The notes under the pieces were generated by a model. That model was not told the origin of the DNA, ran no database searches, and saw only the letters and a program-made list of their open reading frames with translations. Position numbers and translations under genes: made by a program. A stretch of 64,000 bases of DNA from Komagataeibacter sp. FNDCR2. Lineage in GTDB: Bacteria > Pseudomonadota > Alphaproteobacteria > Acetobacterales > Acetobacteraceae. The stretch spans positions 2,299,001 through 2,363,000 of the forward strand of contig NZ_JAIWOU010000001.1 in NCBI RefSeq assembly GCF_021295395.1. The letters run 5' to 3'. Below, piece after piece: positions 49,506 to 57,767 of this stretch; position 1 is the stretch's first letter; the number at the start of each line of letters is the position of its first letter.

Positions 49506-50536
49506 CACAGGTTTCGGTCTTTCCCGCTCCGCTCCTGCCGGGGCTGCGCAATCTGCTTTCGCGCTACGCTGAAAACATGATGTGGCTGGCGCGCTACATG
49601 GAGCGCATCGAGAACATGGCCCGGCTGATCGAGGTGACGGGGTCTTCCGTGCGGGCGGGCAGCGTGGATGCGGGATGGGACAGCATCATCCGCATCAACG
49701 CGGATGAGGAGTTTTTCTTCCGCCACCACAAGGCCGCGACCGAACAGGCGGTCGTGACATTCTACATCACCGAGGAGGGAAATCCCGACTCCATCCTGTC
49801 CCTCGCCCGTTGCGCGCGTGAGAACGCCCGTGTGCTGCGCCCCCTGATCTCGACCGAGATGTGGATGCACCTGAACGTCTTCACCCGCTGGGTCATCGAA
49901 CTGGGGCCGGGCGATGTCGGCGCGGGCTATCTCTCCCCCCTGTGCACCCGGCTCAAGCAGGACTGCCAGACGCATTTCGGCATTACCGAGGGCACGCTGT
50001 ACCGGGATCAGGGCTGGCTGTTTTACAGCCTGGGCAAGAACCTGGAACGCGCGGACCAGATCACCCGGCTGATCGACATAAAATACCATACCCTCCTGCC
50101 CAGCGGCGCGGGGGTGGGGTCTGACATCGACATGAGCCAGTGGACATCGGTGCTGCGTTCGGCCGCCGCCTATCATGCCTTCCGCCGTGTGCTGCCCGAT
50201 GGCATGACGCCCGCCAATATCGTGGGCTTCCTGCTCAAGAATGACGGGTTTCCCCGGTCCCTCTCCAACAGCCTGTGCAATGTCTACAGTGCGCTGGGGT
50301 CGCTGGCGGGAGAATACCGGCTGCGCCATTGCGGGCCGATTCTCGAACGGGTGGAGGAATTGCGGGTCACGCTGGCCGAGCAGACGGTGGAGGACATCAT
50401 CGTACGCGGCCTGCATGAATACATGGACTGGATACAGCGCGAACTGCGCCAGATCCAAAATGAGATCGCTCAGGCTTTCTGGCCGCCTGTCGTATCGGTT
50501 TCAGCCGCCGACGGCATGGCGCAGGTGCAGAACTGA
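49502..50536 (+). CDS. Alpha-E domain protein (COG2307)
   Basis: The protein has 344 residues. The start at 49502 overlaps the ATP-grasp stop (ATGA); the longer open frame is shadow. It is nearly all helical, with the family opening LSRYAENMMWLARYMERIEN (~20-40), AREN-type segment ARCARENARVLRPLIST (~105), and SLGKNLERADQITRLIDIKY (~178). Many Glu residues in the helices give the name. It is believed to act with the cognate ATP-grasp ligase, perhaps as a substrate-holding or regulatory subunit. No catalytic mechanism is established. Confidence 0.93.
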   Translation: MTQVSVFPAPLLPGLRNLLSRYAENMMWLARYMERIENMARLIEVTGSSVRAGSVDAGWDSIIRINADEEFFFRHHKAATEQAVVTFYITEEGNPDSILSLARCARENARVLRPLISTEMWMHLNVFTRWVIELGPGDVGAGYLSPLCTRLKQDCQTHFGITEGTLYRDQGWLFYSLGKNLERADQITRLIDIKYHTLLPSGAGVGSDIDMSQWTSVLRSAAAYHAFRRVLPDGMTPANIVGFLLKNDGFPRSLSNSLCNVYSALGSLAGEYRLRHCGPILERVEELRVTLAEQTVEDIIVRGLHEYMDWIQRELRQIQNEIAQAFWPPVVSVSAADGMAQVQN

Positions 50537-50575
50537 AACCGGACTGATCGATAGGGAGCAGCAGGATTTCCGGGT

Positions 50576-50645
50576 GCCGCCTTTTTTCAAGAAAGGCGGC
50601 GTTTCCCGAAGCTTCCTGAAAAAAGCTTCACCAGAAACTACCATG
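50576..50645 (-). repeat. Dispersed stem-loop repeat, copy B
   Basis: On the minus strand it reads GTTTCTGGTGAAGC onward. The first stem is GAAGCTT (50609-50615) / AAGCTTC (50623-50629), and the second is GCCGCCTTT (50576-50584) / AAAGGCGGC (50592-50600). It matches copy A at 16936-17000. It lies 18 bp downstream of tRNA-Gln in the same relative orientation that copy A has to the tRNA-Thr fragment. The second stem ends in a T-run on both strands, so it may terminate transcription. Confidence 0.75.
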
Positions 50646-50662
50646 TAATTTGCCGGGAAAAC

Positions 50663-50737
50663 TGGCTGGGGCGGGAGGATTCGAACCTCCGCATGGCGGA
50701 ATCAAAATCCGCTGCCTTACCACTTGGCTACGCCCCA
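50663..50737 (-). tRNA. tRNA-Gln (anticodon TTG)
   Basis: The minus strand folds as a 75-nt tRNA: acceptor TGGGGCG / CGCCCCA plus G and encoded CCA, D-arm AGCCAAGTGGTAAGGC, anticodon arm GCGGATTTTGATTCCGC with TTG, and T-arm GGAGGTTCGAATCCTCC. The U1-A72 acceptor pair is characteristic of glutamine tRNAs. Confidence 0.95.
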
Positions 50738-50824
50738 ATATAAAAGAACCGCGCAATCCGCCCGATACGCAGTTCTTCTAATGTCTAATGGGCTGTCCCG
50801 TAAAGGGGGAACAGCCAGGTTTCA

Positions 50825-51466
50825 TCATTCCGGCAGCGGTTCAAGCGGCAGATCGACCATCGGGTCGGTGTCCATGCCATGGTTCATGGTCCCGGTGGCC
50901 TGCGTATCGGCGGGGGCGAGCCCGGTGAAGCGGGCCGCGCGGTCCAGCGCCTGATCGAGTGCGGCCATGGTGATGCCCATGTCCTGGCTGTCATCACGGT
51001 CCCATGTGCGCAGCGTTGCGGTCCACACCCCCAGCAGCGCCTGCAGGCGCACCGCCCCGGCCAGCCCGCTGGTGTTCATCCCGGCGGCATCGGCCATCCA
51101 CTTCATGCTTTCCAGCGTGGCGCCACCCAGCAGCACGGCCAGCAGCGGGTCGGTGGGCAGGGCACGCAGGACGCTGCGCACGCCGTCGCGGTACTGCTGG
51201 AACACATCCAGGCGGCGCATGAGCATGTCGAACAGCTTTTCGCGCACGCTGCCTTCGGATTCGTCCTCGATCAGTGCCGCCTCATCCGCCAGGCGCCCCA
51301 GCGTGAGCAGGATGGCGGCCTTGCACGGGAACCGCCTGCGCGCGGTCTCAAGGCTCAGCCCGGCATCCCGCGCGGCGTCAACGACCGTTACACGTCGCCA
51401 TCCGTGCAGGCTCGCACGTTCCAGCGCGGAACGGAGAAGGGTGGCGTCAAACTGATCGTTATCCAT
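50825..51466 (-). CDS. TetR-like (COQ9-related) regulator
   Basis: The protein has 213 residues. The N-terminal HTH is TetR-like: LHGWRRVTVVDAARDAGLSL (~20-39), then ETARRRFPCKAAILLTLGRL. The helical rest (FDMLMRRLDVFQQYRDGVRS, LLGVWTATLRTWDRDDSQDM) resembles TetR ligand domains and also COQ9, a ubiquinone-biosynthesis protein with the same fold. The conserved W-D-R-D phrase favours the COQ9-like group. It is encoded 60 bp downstream of proC on the same strand. Which role applies cannot be settled from sequence. Confidence 0.78.
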   Translation of the reverse strand: MDNDQFDATLLRSALERASLHGWRRVTVVDAARDAGLSLETARRRFPCKAAILLTLGRLADEAALIEDESEGSVREKLFDMLMRRLDVFQQYRDGVRSVLRALPTDPLLAVLLGGATLESMKWMADAAGMNTSGLAGAVRLQALLGVWTATLRTWDRDDSQDMGITMAALDQALDRAARFTGLAPADTQATGTMNHGMDTDPMVDLPLEPLPE

Positions 51467-51525
51467 GGAAATACCTGATCTTCCGGGCTAGGGGTGTTGC
51501 AGCGGGCCATATGGCGGCCGCATGG

Positions 51526-52362
51526 TCATGAAACGGGTTGCGGGCCGGACAGTTCGCGTGAACGCTGTGCCGCAGCCTTCAGCGCGGTGGTGAGGCTGGC
51601 GGGCCACGCATCCGGGGCCATCAGCACCTCCAGCGCCTTCTGTGTGGTGCCGCCGGGGCTGGTCACGTTATGGCGCAGGGTGGCGGATTCGATCCCGCTT
51701 TGCACCATGAGCGCCCCCGCTCCCGCCACGGTCTGGCGCGCGATCTGGCGCGCAAGGGCGGGGGGCAGTCCCCCCGCCACGCCCACCTGCTCCATGATTT
51801 CGGCAAGCAGGAAGACATAGGCCGGACCACTGCCGGATATGGCGGTGACCATATCCATCTGCCCTTCATGTTCGATCCATGCCACATCCCCCACCGCGCG
51901 CAGCAGCCGCGTGCACAGGGCGCGCTGCGCGGGCGTGGCGATGGGCGGCGCGTAGCAGACGGTCATGCCCTGGCCGATGCTGCATGGCGTATTGGGCATG
52001 GCGCGGATCACGACCGGCAGCGGGCTGCCCGCGGGCAACTGGTCGGCCAGCGCGTCACCCAGCCCCGTCACGGTCCGGCCCGCCAGAACGGACAGGACGG
52101 GCGCGCGCAGGGCGAAGGGCGCGATGGCCGCCATGACGGCGTCCACCTTCTGCGGTTTCGTGGCCAGCACGATCATCGCGGGATGGAAATCGTCCGGAAC
52201 GTCATCCGGGCTGCGCACGAGGTGGTGCGGGGCGGGAACGGAGTCGCGGTGCCGGTCGATGATGAAGGACGGCGCGAGGCCCTCCTTCAGCCAGCCATCG
52301 AGCATGGCCCCGCCCATATTGCCGCACCCGACAAGGAGAAGGGGAGGAAGGGGTTCGGTCAT
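51526..52362 (-). CDS. proC: Pyrroline-5-carboxylate reductase
   Basis: The protein has 278 residues from the ATG at 52362, inside the YbjN stop (TGATG); the upstream open frame is a shadow of ybjN. It catalyses the last step of proline synthesis with NAD(P)H. Motifs are LLVGCGNMGGAMLDGWL (~8-24), VLATKPQKVDAVM, RAMPNTPCSIGQGMTV (~120) and AISGSGPAYVFLLAEIMEQV (~165-184), closing with TSPGGTTQKALEVL. proA at 61903 supplies the preceding step; proB is not in the window. Confidence 0.96.
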   Translation of the reverse strand: MTEPLPPLLLVGCGNMGGAMLDGWLKEGLAPSFIIDRHRDSVPAPHHLVRSPDDVPDDFHPAMIVLATKPQKVDAVMAAIAPFALRAPVLSVLAGRTVTGLGDALADQLPAGSPLPVVIRAMPNTPCSIGQGMTVCYAPPIATPAQRALCTRLLRAVGDVAWIEHEGQMDMVTAISGSGPAYVFLLAEIMEQVGVAGGLPPALARQIARQTVAGAGALMVQSGIESATLRHNVTSPGGTTQKALEVLMAPDAWPASLTTALKAAAQRSRELSGPQPVS

Positions 52363-52865
52363 CACGCCATCCCGGCACAGTCGAGCATGGCCGCTTCCAG
52401 CGCTTCGGCCGGTTTCTTGCCGCCCCACAGCACGAACTGGAACGCGGGGTAGAAACGCTCGCACTCGGTCAGCGCGATGTCGATCATGTCCTCCAGGCTT
52501 TCCATGGACGCCCCGCGTGAGCCGCGCAGCAGGACCGCATGGCGGAACACGGGCGTGCCATGTTCCATATCCATGCCGAAATGGCCGATCCAGAGCCGCT
52601 CGTTCGCCAGTGCCACCAGTTCGAACAGGTTGCGGCGCTGCTCGGCGGGGACCTTGAGGTCGAAGGTGCAGGTGAAATGCATGGCGCTCACCTCCTCCGA
52701 CCAGCAGAAGAACAGGCCATAATCGCACCATTTGCCCGGTGCTTCGGCCGCCATTTCCGAATCGCTGCGGCGTTCGAAATTCCAGTCATATCCACCCACG
52801 ATCTGTTCCATCAGATCGAGTGGGTTCGTATTGCGTACGATTGCTGTGTGAGTCAGAGCAGGCAT
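52362..52865 (-). CDS. YbjN-domain protein
   Basis: The protein has 167 residues. The YbjN/chaperone-like domain covers most of it: NFERRSDSEMAAEAPGKWCD, LFFCWSEEVSAMHFTCTFDL, then RNLFELVALANERLWIGHFG. LEDMIDIALTECERFYPAFQ is the typical end. The alphaproteobacterial members are cytoplasmic and lack a proven reaction; the fold is like type III secretion chaperones. It is translationally coupled to proC. Confidence 0.86.
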   Translation of the reverse strand: MPALTHTAIVRNTNPLDLMEQIVGGYDWNFERRSDSEMAAEAPGKWCDYGLFFCWSEEVSAMHFTCTFDLKVPAEQRRNLFELVALANERLWIGHFGMDMEHGTPVFRHAVLLRGSRGASMESLEDMIDIALTECERFYPAFQFVLWGGKKPAEALEAAMLDCAGMA

Positions 52866-53016
52866 GTGGCACTCCCCGAAGCCGTCGTGGAGGAGATCCG
52901 GCCGTGACGCCGGATTCCGTGTCTCTGCAACCTGGTCCGTGCCCTGTTGCGGGGAATCAGGGCGCGGACCGTTCTATTACACTATGGTCCGCGGGCATTG
53001 GCTGCAAGCGTTGTAC

Positions 53017-53301
53017 TCAGCGCCCCGGGGCGGGGGAAGTCAGGCTTGCCTCAAGGTCGGACACGCGTTCTTCCAGCCGGGTGATCTGGCTTTCAAGGCT
53101 GGCCTGCGCCTGGCGTGCGCGGCTTGCCATCTCGCGCACCACCTCGAATTCGTCCCGGCGCACCAGGTTCAGGCCGCTCAGGGTCTCATCCACCCGGGCA
53201 CGGACGATGGCGCCGATTTCCTCACGCACGCCGGTCAGCGCCGAAAACGCGCCCCCGGCCACACCGGCGAGGTCATCAAGAATACGGGGCCTGGCGGACA
53301 T
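53017..53301 (-). CDS. ubiK: UbiK-type accessory factor for ubiquinone synthesis
   Basis: The protein has 94 residues from the ATG at 53301; the frame extends to 53376 in intergenic sequence. The N-terminus RILDDLAGVAGGAFSALTGV and VREEIGAIVRARVDETLSGL, with the charged C-terminal coiled coil (QASLESQITRLEERVSDLEA), match the YqiC/BMFP family. UbiK helps aerobic ubiquinone-8 or -10 synthesis with UbiJ. It is divergent from lgt. Confidence 0.85.
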   Translation of the reverse strand: MSARPRILDDLAGVAGGAFSALTGVREEIGAIVRARVDETLSGLNLVRRDEFEVVREMASRARQAQASLESQITRLEERVSDLEASLTSPAPGR

Positions 53302-53451
53302 AGTGGATACTCCATGACGTTTCGCGCCGCGTCTGTCTAAACACACCGCGCGGATGAAAGGCGCTACTATAGACACATTGCCGCCTCAGGGCTATCCGCA
53401 CGATTGTGGTGCCTCCGCATGCGCCCCAACCATGACAACGAAAGTGGGCTG

Positions 53452-54312
53452 ATGCTGCCTGTCCTGATCTTTCCGCAGTTTGATCCGGTAATGGTCCATT
53501 TCGGGCCGATCGCCATACGGTGGTACGCCATGGCCTATATCGTGGCGCTGCTTGCGGGGTGGCGGATCGCACGCCATCTCGCCGCCCTTGCGCCGCGTGC
53601 GGCGAGTGCGCTGCAGGTGGATGATTTCCTGACATGGGCGACGCTGGGCGTGGTGCTGGGGGGGCGGCTGGGCTACATCCTGTTCTACCAGCCCGGCTAT
53701 TATCTGGCCCATCCGCTCGCCATCCTTCAGGTGTGGCATGGGGGCATGTCCTTTCATGGCGGGGCGGCGGGGGTGATTGTCGCGCTGATTGTATTTACGC
53801 GGCTGAACGGTCTGAGTTTTCTGGCTTTTTCCGACCGGATCACGACCGTGGTGCCCATCGGGCTGGGGCTGGGGCGCGTCGCCAACTTCATCAATGGGGA
53901 ATTATGGGGGCGTCCGGCCCCGTCGTGGCTGCCATGGGCCATGATCTTTCCCGATGCCGGGCCAGAGCCGCGCCACCCGTCGGAACTGTATGAAGCCTTT
54001 GGCGAGGGGCTGCTGCTGTTCACCCTGCTGTGGTGCGTCTCGCGCAGCCTGCGGGTGCGGCAGCATCCGGGGTTTATCGCGGGGCTTTTCCTGTTCGGCT
54101 ACGCGGTGGCGCGCACGGTGTGCGAATGTTTCCGGGAGCCCGATGCGTTCATCGGCTTCCTGCCCTTTGGTGTGACGATGGGGCAGGTGCTGTGCGTTCC
54201 CATGGCCATTGGCGGGGCGGGGCTCATGCTGAACGCATGGATGCGCCCGGCCCGCACCGTGGTCATGGCGGAGCCGGACGCCACGGACGGAAATGACGGA
54301 GCCGCGCGGTGA
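53452..54312 (+). CDS. lgt: Prolipoprotein diacylglyceryl transferase
   Basis: The protein has 286 residues from the ATG at 53452 (MLPVLIFPQF); upstream in-frame starts at 53404 or 53419 are less like the family. This multi-span inner-membrane enzyme moves diacylglyceryl from phosphatidylglycerol to lipobox Cys residues. Signatures are WYAMAYIVALLAGW, GGRLGYILFYQPGYY, VWHGGMSFHGGAAGV and the Lgt box GLGLGRVANFINGELWGR (~140-157). The lipoprotein encoded at 56148 is a likely substrate. It overlaps midA by four bases. Confidence 0.95.
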   Translation: MLPVLIFPQFDPVMVHFGPIAIRWYAMAYIVALLAGWRIARHLAALAPRAASALQVDDFLTWATLGVVLGGRLGYILFYQPGYYLAHPLAILQVWHGGMSFHGGAAGVIVALIVFTRLNGLSFLAFSDRITTVVPIGLGLGRVANFINGELWGRPAPSWLPWAMIFPDAGPEPRHPSELYEAFGEGLLLFTLLWCVSRSLRVRQHPGFIAGLFLFGYAVARTVCECFREPDAFIGFLPFGVTMGQVLCVPMAIGGAGLMLNAWMRPARTVVMAEPDATDGNDGAAR

Positions 54313-55352
54313 GCGGGCGGGGCGAGCGTCTGGACCAGTTCATGGGCCGGGCCAACGCCGCCTATTACGCCGGGCGGGATCCGTTTTCCGATTTCATCAC
54401 CGCCCCGGAAATATCGCAGGTATTCGGTGAACTTCTGGGGGCGTGGGCAGCCGTTGTCTGGCAGCTTCTGGGGCGGCCCGATCCCTTCGTGCTGGTGGAG
54501 GCGGGTCCGGGGCGCGGCACGCTCATGGCCGATGCGCTGCGCCTTGTCCGTCGCGTGGCCCCGGCATGCCATGCGGCGGCGCGGGTTCACCTGATCGAGA
54601 CCTCGCCCCGCCTGCGCGCGCAACAGGCGCAGGCGCTGCGCGATGTGGCGGCGTGGCCCGTAAGCTGGCATGACTCGATCGCGGGCGTGCCGGATGGGCC
54701 GATGATCCTGCTGGCGAACGAGTTTTTCGATGCGCTGCCCATCCGCCAGTTCGTAAGGCGCGCGGACGGATGGGACGAACGCTTCGTGCATGGTGGCGTC
54801 TTTATCCGCCATCCCGCGTCTTTCCCGCCCGGTCATCCCGCCGCCGCGCGCGCGGTGCCGGAAGGGGGCGTGCTGGAAACCTGCCAGCCCGCGCTGGATT
54901 TTACCCGCGCGGTGGTCGAAAGGCTGCGCCGCTGGTCCGGCGCGGCCGTGCTGATTGATTATGGCTATGATGCCCCCGCCCATGGGGACAGTCTTCAGGC
55001 GCTGCGCCACGGCAGCCCCGCCGACCCGCTGCGCGATCCGGGGGCCGCGGACCTGACCGCGCATGTGGATTTTCGCGCCATCGCGCAGGTGGCGGGTGGC
55101 GTGGATGTATGGGGCAGCGAACCGCAGGGTGCGTTCCTGGCCGCACTCGGGCTGCATGCGCGCAGCGAACAACTGGCGCGCGCGGCCCCGGATCAGGCCG
55201 ATGGAATCCGGGCCGCGACCGCACGGCTGGCCGCGCCGGAACACATGGGCCGGCTGTTTCGCGTGCTGGGGCTCTCGGCGGGGCTGGAGGGGAGCCTGCC
55301 CGGTTTTGCCGGTCCGCGTGCGGCGGCAGGCAATGAAGGAGACGCACCATGA
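54309..55352 (+). CDS. MidA/NDUFAF7-type SAM-dependent methyltransferase
   Basis: The protein has 347 residues with a GTG start overlapping lgt. Its opening matches COG1565: AAYYAGRDPFSDFITAPEIS (~18-37), QVFGELLGAWAAVVW, LVEAGPGRGTLMADALR (~65-81, SAM loop), LLANEFFDALPIRQFVRR (~136-153) and AVLIDYGYDAPAHGDSLQAL (~215). In eukaryotes NDUFAF7 methylates an Arg of complex I subunit NDUFS2; the bacterial target is unproven. It lies between lgt and pgeF with overlaps at both ends. Confidence 0.9.
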   Translation: MSGRGERLDQFMGRANAAYYAGRDPFSDFITAPEISQVFGELLGAWAAVVWQLLGRPDPFVLVEAGPGRGTLMADALRLVRRVAPACHAAARVHLIETSPRLRAQQAQALRDVAAWPVSWHDSIAGVPDGPMILLANEFFDALPIRQFVRRADGWDERFVHGGVFIRHPASFPPGHPAAARAVPEGGVLETCQPALDFTRAVVERLRRWSGAAVLIDYGYDAPAHGDSLQALRHGSPADPLRDPGAADLTAHVDFRAIAQVAGGVDVWGSEPQGAFLAALGLHARSEQLARAAPDQADGIRAATARLAAPEHMGRLFRVLGLSAGLEGSLPGFAGPRAAAGNEGDAP

Positions 55353-56140
55353 CGGATGGCGGGATTACCGACCGGCAGGTGGTCCGGTCCCCGGTTTTCG
55401 CGGGGATCCGGCATGGTTTCTTTACCCGGCAGGGCGGCGTGTCCACCGGGCCGTACGCCACGCTGAACTGCTCGGTCCGTTCGGCGGATGATCCCGTGGC
55501 CCTGCGGGAGAACCGCCGCCGCGTGGCGGCGTATATGGGGGTGGCGCCCGATCACCTGCTGGGGCTGACGCAGGTGCATGGCGACCGGACCCTTACGGTC
55601 GATGCCCCGTGGAAGACGGGGCGGGGGCCGGAAGGCGACGCCATGGTCAGTTGCCGCCCCGGCCTGGCGCTGGGCGTGATTACGGCGGACTGCGCGCCGG
55701 TGCTGTTCAGCAACGCGGCGGGCACGGTGGTGGGGGCGGCGCATGCGGGCTGGCGTGGCGCGTGCGGGGGCATTCTGGAATCGACGCTGGCGGGGATGGA
55801 GGCGCTGGGTTGCCCGGCGGGCGACATCCGCGCCGTCGTCGGTCCCTGCATCGCCCCGCAGGGTTACGAGGTCGGGCCGGACATGCGCGATGCGGTGCTG
55901 GCGCAGGATGCCGGGGGGGCCGCGTTCTTCACCCCGGCGTCACGCGCGGGGCATTTCATGTTCGACCTGCCGGGCTACTGTGTCATGCGTCTCAATCAGT
56001 GTGGCGTTGCGGAGGCGACGGCGCTGGGACTCGATACCCTGTCCGATGAAGTCCGCTTTTTCAGCCATCGCCGCCGTACGCTGGCCGGTGGCGGAGCCAT
56101 CGGGCACCAGATTTCCGTTATCGCCTGCCGGGCGATATAG
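55349..56140 (+). CDS. pgeF: Peptidoglycan editing factor PgeF (laccase-fold, DUF152)
   Basis: The protein has 263 residues. The family's metal and catalytic residues lie in LGLTQVHGDRTLTVDAPW (His, ~72), GVITADCAPVLFSNAAG (Cys, ~109) and GAAHAGWRGACGGILEST (His, ~131). GFFTRQGGVSTGPYATLNCS is the typical opening. PgeF removes wrongly inserted L-Ser at position 1 of the muropeptide stem; relatives act on purine nucleosides. It overlaps the methyltransferase gene by four bases. Confidence 0.93.
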   Translation: MTDGGITDRQVVRSPVFAGIRHGFFTRQGGVSTGPYATLNCSVRSADDPVALRENRRRVAAYMGVAPDHLLGLTQVHGDRTLTVDAPWKTGRGPEGDAMVSCRPGLALGVITADCAPVLFSNAAGTVVGAAHAGWRGACGGILESTLAGMEALGCPAGDIRAVVGPCIAPQGYEVGPDMRDAVLAQDAGGAAFFTPASRAGHFMFDLPGYCVMRLNQCGVAEATALGLDTLSDEVRFFSHRRRTLAGGGAIGHQISVIACRAI

Positions 56141-56147
56141 AGTAAGC

Positions 56148-57665
56148 ATGATGCCAGAAGTTTCCGTCCGGCGGCTGGTCCCGCTTTCCGCCGTCGTCAT
56201 GCTTTCCCTGCTTGGTGGATGTGTCAGCGTGCCGCAGCCGTTCCGCCATGATGGTACGGGCGGCGTGCCGCAGGCCCCCACGGCCCGGTTGGCCATACCC
56301 CTCTCGACCGAATCAGGCACGGACATGGCGGGGGCGGGGGTCTGGCAGCACGCCATGGTCGACGCCATGCTGGCCCAGTCCGTGCCCGCCATGGCGCAGG
56401 CCACGCATCCGGGTGACTGGTGGCTGAAAATGACAGCCGAATTCCATGATGGCGCGGTGATCCCGGTTTACGCTGTCATCACCCCGAAGGGGGAGGAACG
56501 CGGCCATATGAATGGCGCGCCCGTGCCCGCCGTCCGGTGGCAGGCAAAGGACGGGCAGGCCACGGTGCGCTCCGCGCAGGAGGCAGCACCCGGCGTGGCG
56601 GATCTGCTGACCGGCATACGCGCCGCGCAGATGCAGAAAGACCCCAACAGCCTCAAGAACCGTCCGGCGCATGTCTATTTCGCGGGCGTGCACGATGCGC
56701 CGGGCGATGGCGACCGCGCGCTGGCCCGTGCGTTCAGCGCGGCCTTTCCCGATGCGCATGAGGACATCCGCCACAGTGCGACCGGCGCGGATTACACGGT
56801 GCGCTGCACGGTGGTCCTGAACAATGCCGTCATGACTACCTCCACCACCCCGCAGGAACATATCACGCTGACCTGGCAGGTGCTGGACGCGCAGGGCCAC
56901 GAAGCAGGATCCGCCACCCAGATTCATGACATTGCAGCCCATTCCCTCGACCACCAGTGGGGGGATGTCGCGGTCGCGGCGGCGGATGAAGCCGCCGGTG
57001 CGGTCCGCCAGATCATCACGCGCTATTCCGGTCGGGCCAATGTACCCCTGCCGGCCGATGGTGTTCTGCCTGCCCGGCAGGCGGCGGGGCCCGCGCAACC
57101 CACGGCCGGTGGGTCGCATCCTGTCGTTCCGGTTCCGGCAGGTGGGGCTCCGGTAGCGGATGACAGGCTGGCCGGGCATGACGTGGCGCGGGCGCCGACC
57201 ATGGTCGCGGCCCCTGTCGCGCCGGTTGTGTCCCATCCCGCAGGCGTGCCCGTGACGGCGGTCGCCCCGGCGGCCCCGGCTCCGGCAGCGGTGCCCCCCC
57301 CTGTAGTCGCGCCATCGCCCGCCGTGGCGTCTGGTGGAGACCGCCATCCGGCTGCGGTGGTGGCGGCTCCCGTCGCACCGGTTCCGCCCCGGCCCGTGGT
57401 CGCGGCGCCTGTCGTGCCCCCTACCATCCCTGCCGTCGCCGCGCCAGCGGTGGTGGCTCCCCCTGTGGCAGCGCCGTCCGGCGTGGAGTCGTCCGGCGCG
57501 CGGGCATCCGTTCCGGCTCCGGCCGCCGCCGTCCCGCCCGCGCCCGCCGTGCAGCCGCCGCCGCGCAAGCCCTTTCCCGGCGTGACGCTTCCGCCGCCAC
57601 GGGCGGGTGTGACGGATCGGCAACGAGGGGCAGGCGTGCAGGTTTCTCCATCCTTAGGCAGGTGA
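56148..57665 (+). CDS. Outer-membrane or periplasmic lipoprotein with long Ala/Pro/Val tail
   Basis: The protein has 505 residues from ATG-ATG at 56148, eight bp after pgeF; the earlier open frame is shadow. A lipobox L22-G-G-C25 ends the signal sequence, so it is a lipoprotein processed by Lgt and Lsp. Residues ~60-300 look folded (WWLKMTAEFHDGAVIPVYAV, DEDIRHSA-type segments, ITLTWQVLDAQGHEAGSATQ). From ~310 to the end the sequence is Ala/Pro/Val-rich low complexity with PVAPV repeats, which may cross the peptidoglycan. The function is unknown. Confidence 0.85.
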   Translation: MMPEVSVRRLVPLSAVVMLSLLGGCVSVPQPFRHDGTGGVPQAPTARLAIPLSTESGTDMAGAGVWQHAMVDAMLAQSVPAMAQATHPGDWWLKMTAEFHDGAVIPVYAVITPKGEERGHMNGAPVPAVRWQAKDGQATVRSAQEAAPGVADLLTGIRAAQMQKDPNSLKNRPAHVYFAGVHDAPGDGDRALARAFSAAFPDAHEDIRHSATGADYTVRCTVVLNNAVMTTSTTPQEHITLTWQVLDAQGHEAGSATQIHDIAAHSLDHQWGDVAVAAADEAAGAVRQIITRYSGRANVPLPADGVLPARQAAGPAQPTAGGSHPVVPVPAGGAPVADDRLAGHDVARAPTMVAAPVAPVVSHPAGVPVTAVAPAAPAPAAVPPPVVAPSPAVASGGDRHPAAVVAAPVAPVPPRPVVAAPVVPPTIPAVAAPAVVAPPVAAPSGVESSGARASVPAPAAAVPPAPAVQPPPRKPFPGVTLPPPRAGVTDRQRGAGVQVSPSLGR

Positions 57666-57767
57666 CATGGTATGTGGCGGTTGTTAGAACCCGGCACATG
57701 AATGACGGGAGCGGCCAGATAACAAGGCCGCCCCACCGCCTGCACCGCCGCCCGGGAGCGTCACACG

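Noticed and set aside
51526-52731. A 401-codon proC with a long N-terminus
   Set aside because: The first 123 codons are the ybjN gene in another frame. The Rossmann motif starts right after the ATG at 52362.
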